Assembly: GCA_028282185.1 (NCBI GenBank)
Contig: JANQIJ010000125.1
Coordinates: 1 to 13,095, forward strand
DNA: 13,095 nt
Direction: 5' to 3'
Source of the DNA: Rhodospirillales bacterium
GTDB lineage: Bacteria > Pseudomonadota > Alphaproteobacteria > Rhodospirillales > Casp-alpha2
Shown here: positions 7,339 through 13,095 of the stretch, in pieces
How positions within the stretch are numbered: the stretch's first letter is position 1
Layout: each line of letters opens with the position of its first letter
Made by a program: the position numbers and the translations under genes
The notes under the pieces: generated by a model
What the model was told of the DNA's origin: nothing
Databases searched by the model: none
Seen by the model: the letters and a program-made list of their open reading frames with translations, nothing else

Positions 7339-7372
7339 CAGATAGGGGTATTGCCGGCGCCCCGCAATCAAG
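7339..7372 (-). promoter_or_regulatory. Candidate heat-shock-type (sigma-32-like) promoter of clpB
   Basis: On the minus strand CTTGATT (7372-7366) is followed after 17 bases by CCCCTATCT (7348-7340). This resembles the sigma-32 pattern of CTTGAAA and CCCCATNT, and the -10 part also fits the alphaproteobacterial form CYTATNT. The spacing is somewhat longer than consensus. The predicted leader is about 80 bases to the clpB ATG. Heat-shock control of clpB is usual, which supports the reading, but no start site can be seen directly. Confidence 0.4.
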
Positions 7373-7632
7373 GGCAGCAAAGAAATCTGTCGGCGCCCGG
7401 GCTATTATGTGGCCGATATGCTGCCGAAGGTCGCCGCGCCGGCTGCCCGCGTGGGACCGGGCATGATTGTCGAAAACCCGGCAGGCCGTGTCGGCCGTCA
7501 CAGCCAGGCGTCACGAAATCGTCAAAAAGAAGTCCCATCAAGTCACCCGAAGCCCACCCTCAAGGCGGACCGGGCGCGCCTGCCGAAAAACCTCCGCCCC
7601 CTTTGTTCCACTGACGGCCTCGATCCAAGAAC
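7373..7632. other. Divergent intergenic region, no gene seen
   Basis: Together with the clpB leader, this fills the 383 bases between clpB and the gene at 7633. Short open frames from 7409 and 7467 have no ribosome binding site and no recognisable protein, and the second runs into the next gene in another frame. TATTAT at 7403-7408 could be a -10 for the rightward gene but lacks a -35. A small hairpin GGCCG-TGT-CGGCC lies near 7484-7496. Confidence 0.4.
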
Positions 7633-8367
7633 ATGACCAAGAAAAACAAACGTCACATCCGCGGTTTCCTCCTGGTTGGGGCGATTCTCGGCCTGCTGTT
7701 CGGCGGTCTCGCCTTCCTCGCCAACCCGGAACCGCCGGCCCCGCCGGGCGTCGCGGCCGTCGAACTGCAACGGCCGCTGTCCGAAGTCCTCGCCAGCATG
7801 TCGGAAGACAAGGTCAAGGATCCGGCTTTCGGCATGACCAGCATCAAGGCACAGGCCTTGAAGATGCGCACCGCCCTGGAAGAGCCCGACTTCCACCTGG
7901 GGCCGTTTCGCATCGGCATGACCTATGAGGAATTTCTGGCCGCGACCGTCGACCAGATGAAGGTGCTCGCGGTCAACAAGGGGGTGATGGGCGTCTACAG
8001 CATTCTGCCGGACCGGTTCGAGGTCTATTTCCCCAAGGCCGAGGACAAGGCGACGGCGTTCAAGATGAGCTATCACCGGGTGTTGGAAAATCGCCGCCAG
8101 GACGAGGTCACGGACTATCTGACGGAAATCTGGGGCCGGCCGACGGAACAGAGCTGCGGCCCGGCGCGGGACGAACCGGGCGACCTGTGCCAGTTCACCT
8201 GGTTTCCGGTGAACGGCGTGCGCCTGGACGCCAAGGTCAAGGCCACCCAGATCGACGACGCCAAACGCGCACGCATCGACTTGCGGGTCGATGCATACGA
8301 CGACCAGGCCAGGGAGCGCGAGCGGCTGCAGAAAAAGCAAGAAGAAGAGAGAAAGCGTAATCTTTGA
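7633..8367 (+). CDS. Membrane-anchored periplasmic protein of unknown function
   Basis: A 244-residue protein I do not recognise as a named family. A basic start (KKNKRHIR) precedes one hydrophobic segment at about 11-30, then a Pro-rich linker (NPEPPAPPG), so the bulk should be periplasmic and tethered by its N-terminus. The folded part carries FRIGMTYEEFLAAT (92-105), DYLTEIWGRPTEQ (161-173) and a cysteine pair C175 and C186 that could form a disulfide. The order of an IGMT-type helix start and a later GRPT motif loosely recalls BamE/SmpA-like folds, but this is weak inference. The C-terminus from about 226 is a highly charged helix rich in Arg, Lys and Glu. The ribosome binding site is weak, but no other in-frame start exists. 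It is divergent from clpB and probably monocistronic. Confidence 0.75.
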   Translation: MTKKNKRHIRGFLLVGAILGLLFGGLAFLANPEPPAPPGVAAVELQRPLSEVLASMSEDKVKDPAFGMTSIKAQALKMRTALEEPDFHLGPFRIGMTYEEFLAATVDQMKVLAVNKGVMGVYSILPDRFEVYFPKAEDKATAFKMSYHRVLENRRQDEVTDYLTEIWGRPTEQSCGPARDEPGDLCQFTWFPVNGVRLDAKVKATQIDDAKRARIDLRVDAYDDQARERERLQKKQEEERKRNL

Positions 8368-8577
8368 ATCAGCAGATCCGAAGCGGGCGAAGGAAAGGAC
8401 GAAGGTTGACCGGATAACGGCTATCCGCGGTCTGTGCGGACCTAACCGTCAAGACGTTCATTCTTGCTTGTTCTCACTCACAGATCGTGCCTAACCCCAC
8501 AAAACTGGAGGCTTTTTATATTTTGAAGGACTTTGACCCGCTGCTTCAATACACAGCCTTTACTGATCCAAGTTGAA

Positions 8578-8607
8578 TTTTCATGGAGAACACCTTGAAG
8601 ATATAAT
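8578..8607 (+). promoter_or_regulatory. Candidate promoter of the MOSC gene
   Basis: A consensus -10 TATAAT (8602-8607) lies 18 bases after TTTTCA (8578-8583), which matches four of six -35 positions. The transcript would begin near 8614 and have a leader of about 140 bases before the ATG at 8754. The AT-rich setting is promoter-like. No operator is recognised. Confidence 0.4.
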
Positions 8608-8627
8608 CAGGCGCCTTCCTCGCGATA

Positions 8628-8644
8628 AATGAGAAATCCTCATT
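8628..8644 (+). repeat. Leader hairpin AATGAG-AAATC-CTCATT
   Basis: A perfect 6-pair stem with a five-base loop lies about 15 bases after the predicted transcription start. It is AT-rich and modest in strength. It could protect the 5' end or be part of a larger leader fold with the dyad at 8678-8697. Confidence 0.3.
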
Positions 8645-8677
8645 GATTGGAATTTGAGGCTAACCAAGGTTCCCGAC

Positions 8678-8697
8678 CCGAACCTACCCCGGTTCGG
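8678..8697 (+). repeat. Leader dyad CCGAACC-TACCCC-GGTTCGG
   Basis: A perfect 7-pair inverted repeat with a six-base loop lies 56 bases before the MOSC start codon. It is not followed by a T-tract, so termination is unlikely. It may be a regulatory RNA stem or a protein-binding site. No known riboswitch consensus was recognised around it. Confidence 0.35.
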
Positions 8698-8753
8698 TTC
8701 ATCGAGACCGGCGATTGACAAACAGGAGGCAACGGCTCAGCCTCTCGCCCCTG

Positions 8754-9515
8754 ATGACTGCGGAAATCAAACACCTCTATCGCTATCCGGTGAAAGGTCT
8801 GTCGGCGGAACCGCTCGACAGCATCCAGCTCGAGGTTGGCGGTTATGTCCCGGGCGACCGGCAGTTCGCCGTGGCTCTGGGCTCGACGCCCGTGGCCGGC
8901 ACGCATGTCCAATGGATGGGCAAACGGAACTTCCTGGCGCTGATCAAGAGCGAGAAACTGGCGACTCTGGAAACCGCCTTTGATGCCGGGACCGAGGTGC
9001 TGACCGTCAAGCGCCAGGGCCGGCAGTTGGCGCGCGGCAAGCTGACCGACCGCGTCGGCCGCTCGATGATCGAAGAGTTCATCGCCGCCTACATGGGTCA
9101 GGACGCCCGTGGCAGACCCAAAGTGGTGGAGGCCAATCCGGGCGACCGTCTGACCGATTCACCGGAAGCTTTCGTGTCGATCATCAACCTGGCGTCGATC
9201 CGCGATCTGGAACGGGTCGTCAAGGCGCCGCTCGATCCGATCCGGTTTCGCGCCAATGTCTACATCGACGGGATCGACCCCTGGTCCGAATTCGACTGGA
9301 TCGAAAAATCCGTCCGCGCCGGCGGCGTGACCCTGAAGATCGAATGCCGGATCGACCGTTGCGCCGCGGTCAATGTCAATCCGCAAACGGCGGAACGGGA
9401 CCTGAACGTGGTCAAGATGCTTCAAGGCGGTTTCGGTCATATCGACATGGGCGTGTTCGCCAAGGTCACCGGCGCTGGAATGTTGGCTATCGGCGATACG
9501 ATCGACCGCGCCTGA
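8754..9515 (+). CDS. MOSC-domain protein with N-terminal MOSC_N barrel
   Basis: A 253-residue protein of the MOSC class (molybdenum cofactor sulfurase C-terminal domain). Such proteins carry a molybdenum-cofactor sulfur centre and act as sulfur carriers or as oxidoreductases of the mARC/YcbX/YiiM type. Residues 1-75 form the MOSC_N-like part (IKHLYRYPVKGLSAEPL). The MOSC core follows, with RFRANVYIDG (164-173), W177 and W182, and ECRIDRCAAVNVNPQT (197-212). There the second cysteine, C203, matches the conserved cofactor-binding Cys. No separate iron-sulfur domain is present, so it probably needs a partner for electrons. The ATG at 8754 gives the family-like start. A TTG at 8715 is in frame but encodes unrelated residues. 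Oddly, the only strong AGGAGG (8724-8729) is 24 bases too early for the ATG. Confidence 0.88.
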   Translation: MTAEIKHLYRYPVKGLSAEPLDSIQLEVGGYVPGDRQFAVALGSTPVAGTHVQWMGKRNFLALIKSEKLATLETAFDAGTEVLTVKRQGRQLARGKLTDRVGRSMIEEFIAAYMGQDARGRPKVVEANPGDRLTDSPEAFVSIINLASIRDLERVVKAPLDPIRFRANVYIDGIDPWSEFDWIEKSVRAGGVTLKIECRIDRCAAVNVNPQTAERDLNVVKMLQGGFGHIDMGVFAKVTGAGMLAIGDTIDRA

Positions 9516-9701
9516 GCCGCAGTTCCCAATAGTTGTGACCATTAAAGCCAATGGACCACAGGCGAAAAATTTTAGTCGGTATTTTGTAGATATTTTGCAA
9601 GAAACGTTGTACACCTGCCCACGAATATCAACAAAATTGACGATATTGTCGCGCAATGCCGGGGGGGCGCTGCGCGCGCTGCGTAACGTGCACCGCTGCG
9701 A

Positions 9702-9729
9702 CCCAGGTACAATTGCCCAGGTACAATTG
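9702..9729 (+). repeat. Exact tandem duplication of a 14-bp unit before the chemoreceptor
   Basis: CCCAGGTACAATTG occurs twice with no gap (9702-9715 and 9716-9729). Each copy holds TACAAT, a good -10 hexamer (9708-9713 and 9722-9727). The second would give a leader of about 20 bases that contains the AAGGGG ribosome binding site of the gene at 9753. No convincing -35 precedes either copy. It looks like a slippage duplication of a promoter element or of a regulator site. Confidence 0.55.
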
Positions 9730-9752
9730 CGTGATAACGAAGGGGCAAAAAA

Positions 9753-11768
9753 ATGAGCGCTTTTCTTTCGACATTTAAAATCGGTATGAAGATCGGCGGC
9801 GGTTTTGCTGTCGTTCTATCGTTGCTGGTCGCATCCAGCGGGGTCGGCATCTATGGCTTGCTGACGGCGGACGCGGAGTTCGCGGAATACCGCGCCACGG
9901 CGCGCGGCACCAACGCACTCGGCCGGGTTCAGGCGAACCTGTTGGAAACCCGCATGGCGGCGAAGGATTTCATCATTCGGGGCGACGAGCAGTCCATCGA
10001 ACGCGTCCGCGATCGCGCCTCGGTAACCCTGGCGCTGGCCCGGGAGGCGGAACAGTTCGCGCAAACGGACGACGAGCGGTCCGCCTTGAATGAAATCGCC
10101 GAAAGCATGGAGAGCTACGAAGCTAAGTTTGAGGAAGTGGTCGCGCTACAGGTCGAACGTAATCGCGTGGTTTTGGGCGAACTTAACGTGATCGGCCCGC
10201 AGATGCGCAAGGATCTCCAGACTATCATGGAATCTGCCCATGCCGACGGCGATTCGGAAGCCGCGTTTTACGCTGGCGATGCCATGACCAAGTTGATGCT
10301 GGCACGCCTTTACGTGCAGCGCTACCTGATCACCAACGACGAAAAGTCCTTCGGCCGGGTGCAGGAAGAACTTGCCGCCTTCCGAACGGCCGGGAAAGTT
10401 CTGCTCGATAGCCTGAAGAACCGGGAACGCCGGGCCCTGGCGCAAAAGGTCGATGCCGACGTTCGAACCTATAGCGCCGCCTTTGAAAGCGTGCACGCGT
10501 CGATCACCCAGCGCAACGCGGTCATCCGCGACGAACTCGACCAGATCGGCCCGCGGATCGCCACGCTGTCGGAAGGTATGAAACTGAAATACAAAGAGGT
10601 ACAAGACACCCTGGGTCCGAAACTGACGGCCGACTTCAAGACCATGGAATGGACGATGGGCGTCGCCGCGGTTTTGGCGATCTTGTTGGGCGTGATCGCC
10701 GCCTGGGTGGTCAGCCGGTCGATTTCCGGCCCGGTGGCTTCGATGACCGCGGCCATGCGCAAGTTGGCGGACGGCGAGACTTCGATCAAGGTTCCGGCCA
10801 CGCAGCACAAGGACGAGGTCGGCGAGATGGCCGCCGCCGTCCAGGTGTTCAAGGACAATCGGATCGAGGCAGACACCCTGGCCTCCCAGCAAAAGGCCGA
10901 ACAGGAAGCCCGCGAGATCCGCGCCCGTCGGCTTGACGAATTGACCCAAGGCTTCGACCGGACGATCAGCGAAATCCTCTCAGGTGTGTCCTCGGCGTCT
11001 GATCAGATGCGAATCACCGCGGAAGACATGTCGAAGACCGCGGACCAGACGACGAGAGAGGCGCAGGTCGTCGCTTCGGCTTCGGGTCAGGCCTCGCAGA
11101 ACGTGCAGACCGTCGCCGCCGCCTCGGAAGAACTGGCCGGTTCCATCGGCGAAATCGGCCGCCAGGTCACGACTTCGGCGGAGATCGCCCGCTCGGCCGT
11201 GCAAGAGTCCGAGGTCGCCCGCACCCAGATCCAGGGGCTTGTCGCCCAGGCTGAGAAGATCGGCGAGGTCGTGAACTTGATCAATGAAATCGCCGACAAG
11301 ACCAACCTGTTGGCGCTGAACGCGACCATCGAAAGCGCCCGCGCGGGCGAAGCCGGAAAGGGCTTCGCCGTGGTCGCCGCCGAGGTCAAGGAACTGGCCC
11401 ATCAGACCAGTATCGCCACGCAGCAGATCACCGACCAAATGGCCGAGGTCCAGGAGGCGTCGAACGGCGCCGCCAAGGTGATCGACGGCATCGGCAAGGT
11501 GATCGGAGAAATGAACGACATCTCGTCGTCCATCGCCGCGGCGGTCGAACAGCAATCCGCCGCGACCAAAGAGATTGCCCGCAACGTCGAACAAGCGGCG
11601 TCGGGCACGGACGCGGTCAATTCCAACATCGCCTCGGTCAACGAAGCGGTCGGCAATTCGGGCGTCGCTGCGGCGCAAGTGCTGTCCGTGTCTACCAAAC
11701 TGGCGGAAAAATCGGTCGCCCTGAACCAAGCGGTCAAAGACTTCCTAAGCGACGTCAAGGCGGCCTAG
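9753..11768 (+). CDS. Methyl-accepting chemotaxis protein with HBM-type sensor domain
   Basis: A 671-residue transmembrane chemoreceptor that signals through CheW/CheA to the flagellar motor. Order: transmembrane helix about 13-37; periplasmic helical sensor about 38-300; second transmembrane helix about 302-321; HAMP about 322-375; cytoplasmic signalling helices with the conserved tip EIADKTNLLALNATIESARA (512-531) and GKGFAVVAAEVKELA (535-549). The sensor is about 260 residues and contains the same motif twice, RNRVVLGELNVIGP (136-149) and RNAVIRDELDQIGP (254-267). This fits the helical bimodular (HBM) class, whose studied members bind small organic acids among other ligands; the ligand here is unknown. 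No C-terminal CheR-docking pentapeptide is seen. AAGGGGC precedes the ATG. The upstream tandem repeat may hold the promoter. Confidence 0.95.
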   Translation: MSAFLSTFKIGMKIGGGFAVVLSLLVASSGVGIYGLLTADAEFAEYRATARGTNALGRVQANLLETRMAAKDFIIRGDEQSIERVRDRASVTLALAREAEQFAQTDDERSALNEIAESMESYEAKFEEVVALQVERNRVVLGELNVIGPQMRKDLQTIMESAHADGDSEAAFYAGDAMTKLMLARLYVQRYLITNDEKSFGRVQEELAAFRTAGKVLLDSLKNRERRALAQKVDADVRTYSAAFESVHASITQRNAVIRDELDQIGPRIATLSEGMKLKYKEVQDTLGPKLTADFKTMEWTMGVAAVLAILLGVIAAWVVSRSISGPVASMTAAMRKLADGETSIKVPATQHKDEVGEMAAAVQVFKDNRIEADTLASQQKAEQEAREIRARRLDELTQGFDRTISEILSGVSSASDQMRITAEDMSKTADQTTREAQVVASASGQASQNVQTVAAASEELAGSIGEIGRQVTTSAEIARSAVQESEVARTQIQGLVAQAEKIGEVVNLINEIADKTNLLALNATIESARAGEAGKGFAVVAAEVKELAHQTSIATQQITDQMAEVQEASNGAAKVIDGIGKVIGEMNDISSSIAAAVEQQSAATKEIARNVEQAASGTDAVNSNIASVNEAVGNSGVAAAQVLSVSTKLAEKSVALNQAVKDFLSDVKAA

Positions 11769-11781
11769 GGTCCGGAGTTCC

Positions 11782-11953
11782 ATGGACGTTCGTTGTGGGC
11801 GCGGCGATTGCCTCGGCCGTCATCCTGGCCAGTGTCGCCGCGCCGAACCATCGATCCGACAGAACCTTTGCGGGCCATCGGTCGCCCAACGGCGACGCAC
11901 GACATCACCGAGGCGGTCCAGAGAAGCCGCATGACCATATAAGGGAAAGATGA
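11782..11953 (+). other. Possible degraded small membrane-protein frame before the BLUF gene
   Basis: GGAG (11774-11777) precedes an ATG at 11782, but that frame is not protein-like. One frame over, an uninterrupted stretch reads FVVGAAIASAVILASVAAP, a convincing hydrophobic or signal-like segment. It then runs through a polar tail to a TGA at 11951-11953 that overlaps the BLUF ATG as ATGA. In that frame the only usual start is a GTG at 11795 without a well-spaced ribosome binding site. It may be a remnant with a frameshift near 11785-11790, a real small protein of about 52 residues, or chance. Confidence 0.2.
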
Positions 11954-12390
11954 GGCAGTTACTCTATACCAGCCAGGCGACGCGTCGTTTCAGCGAAGCG
12001 GACCTTATCGATCTGTTGGACCGCGCGCGCGCCTGGAACGTGGCCCACGGTATCACCGGAATTCTACTCAGCGCGCCGAACGGCACATTCGTTCAGATTC
12101 TCGAAGGCGCCCCCCAAGCGGTCGATCAGACGTTGGCGCGGATCAAAGCGGACCCGCGCCACGAAGCCATCCAGGTCTTGATCGATCATCGAATTCCGGA
12201 ACGCCTGTTCGCCGACTGGAGCATGGGTTTCAGCGCCTTGGACGGCGCTCAGGCGGACGCCATGGGCGATGCCCTGCCGGAAACGCCGGTCGACGACGAT
12301 TCCATGGCGATCGCCGCCGGCCTTGCGGCGGTCGAAGCCATGCGCGCCATCTATCGGGCCAACGCACAACCGCGCCTAAATCGAGCCTGA
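11950..12390 (+). CDS. BLUF-domain blue-light sensor protein
   Basis: A 146-residue short BLUF protein that binds FAD and senses blue light in the cytoplasm. The BLUF fold covers about 1-94. The expected photocycle residues are present: Y6 in LLYTSQA, N30 in AWNVAHGITGILL, Q49 in FVQILEG, and W90 and M92 in DWSMGF. The remaining 50 residues are an acidic linker plus a helix (SMAIAAGLAAVEAMRAIYRA) that could cap the domain or mediate oligomerisation. There is no attached output domain, so it must act through a partner, as short BLUF proteins such as PixD do. AAGGGA lies just upstream of the ATG. The chemoreceptor ends 181 bases upstream on the same strand, so cotranscription is possible but not shown. 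Confidence 0.93.
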   Translation: MRQLLYTSQATRRFSEADLIDLLDRARAWNVAHGITGILLSAPNGTFVQILEGAPQAVDQTLARIKADPRHEAIQVLIDHRIPERLFADWSMGFSALDGAQADAMGDALPETPVDDDSMAIAAGLAAVEAMRAIYRANAQPRLNRA

Positions 12391-12455
12391 CCCGGGCGGC
12401 ACCGTTCCCGTCCGAAGGGAATGCACCCCGGCGGCCCTTGAAGCTGCCATCGCGC

Positions 12456-12483
12456 TTGCGGTTCGCCGCCACGGCACTATTCT
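12456..12483 (+). promoter_or_regulatory. Weak candidate promoter for the small gene at 12616
   Basis: TTGCGG (12456-12461) and TATTCT (12478-12483) are spaced by 16 bases and match three and four of six consensus positions. The predicted leader is about 125 bases. The rest of the 225-base gap after the BLUF gene shows only a weak TTCCC/GGGAA hairpin near 12405-12421 and no gene. Confidence 0.3.
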
Positions 12484-12615
12484 GTGAGGCGGAGGCATTG
12501 GCGTTTGACCTCCCGCGACCGGCGGACATCGCGGCCGGTGCTTTTCCCTGTCCTTCGGGCCTATCCTGCGGGATTGTCTTTGGGCGGCTTTGCCCCCCGC
12601 CGGTGAGGAACTTTC

Positions 12616-12927
12616 ATGAAACTCAATGCGCAGCAGCTTGCCACCATCGAACGGCAAACCAACGCCCGCCCCATCGCCGAGGATTCACCGGAATTGCCGC
12701 AGTTGGTCGAAACCTTTGGCGACCACAGTTTCTACCTTTCCGAACAAGGCCTGCTCATCCTGATCGAAATGACCGAAGACATGGAAGGCGCCGAGCCGGG
12801 CACGGCGGCCTTGGTCATCGTCGCCGAATGGACGAACGACCAACGCGAGAACCTTTCGCCCATCCAACCGCGGCCGCTGGGTCCGGTTTTCAAACTGGAT
12901 GACGGCGGCGGGAACGCCGGGGCATAG
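12616..12927 (+). CDS. Small conserved-looking protein of unknown function
   Basis: A 103-residue soluble acidic protein that I do not recognise. There is no signal peptide or membrane segment and no cysteine. The centre (SFYLSEQGLLILIEMTED, then GTAALVIVAEW) alternates hydrophobic residues as in beta-strands, and the C-terminus is Pro- and Gly-rich (LGPVFKLDDGGGNAGA). The start is well supported: GAGGA at 12605-12609 lies 6 bases before the ATG. It follows the BLUF gene by 225 bases and probably has its own promoter. The likely IS481 end begins 6 bases after its stop, so its native downstream context may have been lost. Confidence 0.72.
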   Translation: MKLNAQQLATIERQTNARPIAEDSPELPQLVETFGDHSFYLSEQGLLILIEMTEDMEGAEPGTAALVIVAEWTNDQRENLSPIQPRPLGPVFKLDDGGGNAGA

Positions 12928-12933
12928 CCTAGG

Positions 12934-13095
12934 TGTTTGATCCCGGGATTTGATGGTGCGATCTTTTCTTTGCAATGGAAGGAGGCACTATGGGACAGGT
13001 CCTGCACGGGAGCGCCAAAACGACGGAGGCGGTCCGTCGAGCAATACAAAATAGTCAAGAGAGCCTGAGAACGCTCTCCAATCGCTGAGGCCGCT
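12934..13095 (+). mobile_element. Left end of an IS481-family insertion sequence (runs off the window)
   Basis: The element is identified by the start of an IS481-type transposase at 12990 with its strong AAGGAGG. The probable left terminus begins at TGTTTGATCCCGGGAT (12934-12949), which contains the palindrome ATCCCGGGAT; IS481 elements commonly start with TGT. The exact border is inferred, because the right terminus and any target duplication lie outside the window. Confidence 0.6.
12990..13095 (+). pseudogene. IS481-family transposase, 5' fragment with early stop
   Basis: The reading MGQVLHGSAKTTEAVRRAIQ, followed by NSQESLRTLSNR, is the characteristic helix-turn-helix N-terminus of IS481 transposases. 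A TGA at 13086-13088 then ends the frame after 32 residues, at the point where relatives continue RYGI and the rest of the helix-turn-helix, with the DDE integrase core after it. The ATG at 12990 has AAGGAGG at 12979-12985. The early stop suggests an inactive copy, or a truncation or frameshift just before the window edge. Confidence 0.75.

Larger units (their letters stand above)
8368..8753. other. AT-rich intergenic region with a structured leader
   Basis: No gene is recognised in these 386 bases. The part from about 8500 to 8650 is clearly richer in A and T than the flanking genes. Near the left end, CGGATA-ACGGC-TATCCG (8411-8427) is a 6-pair hairpin 43 bases after the preceding stop; with no T-tract it is only a weak terminator candidate. 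The right half holds a promoter candidate and two hairpins that would lie in the leader of the MOSC gene. Confidence 0.45.

Noticed and set aside
7409..7928. Two short rightward frames between clpB and the gene at 7633
   Set aside because: Neither has a ribosome binding site, and the composition is basic and low in structure; the longer one overlaps the anchored protein gene in another frame.
8411..8442. Back-to-back hairpins after the anchored protein gene as an intrinsic terminator
   Set aside because: The second stem is only four pairs and no T-tract follows either one.
1..13095. CRISPR array, tRNA or rRNA genes
   Set aside because: No regularly spaced repeats and no tRNA- or rRNA-like conserved segments were seen on either strand.

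Overview
The window looks like a GC-rich alphaproteobacterial chromosome, most likely from a motile member of the Rhodospirillales. The basis is a FlaF regulator (a family typical of Alphaproteobacteria), a short Rhodospirillaceae-style flagellin, codon use rich in GC-ending codons, and closely packed genes on both strands. The species assignment is inference.

Layout. Positions 1-717 hold no convincing gene, but they carry a probable promoter and a structured leader for an exported M23 peptidase (718-2100). That gene is followed on the same strand by an alpha/beta-hydrolase (2153-2941) and a broken antibiotic-biosynthesis-monooxygenase-like gene (2965-3275). The opposite strand then carries flaF (3286-3678), a flagellin-like gene (to about 4511) overlapping flaF by 4 bases, and the chaperone clpB (4655-7249). 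Divergent from clpB is a membrane-anchored protein of unknown function (7633-8367). An AT-rich leader region precedes a MOSC-domain protein (8754-9515). A chemoreceptor (9753-11768) is preceded by an exact tandem 14-bp duplication. Next come a BLUF blue-light sensor (11950-12390) and a small unknown protein (12616-12927). The right edge enters an IS481-family insertion sequence whose transposase frame is already interrupted.

How the genes relate. Motility and sensing is a loose theme: flagellin, FlaF, a chemoreceptor with a helical bimodular sensor, and a BLUF photoreceptor. These genes do not form one operon, and no complete new system is evident. The rest is housekeeping: cell-wall hydrolysis, proteostasis, an esterase and a MOSC protein.

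The points most worth a second look are the doubly broken ABM gene; the flagellin whose family-like N-terminus can only be reached from a CTG codon; the competing hairpin arms in the peptidase leader; the duplicated TACAAT box in front of the chemoreceptor; the dyads between clpB and flagellin; the AT-rich structured leader of the MOSC gene; and the IS481 insertion 6 bases after a stop codon.
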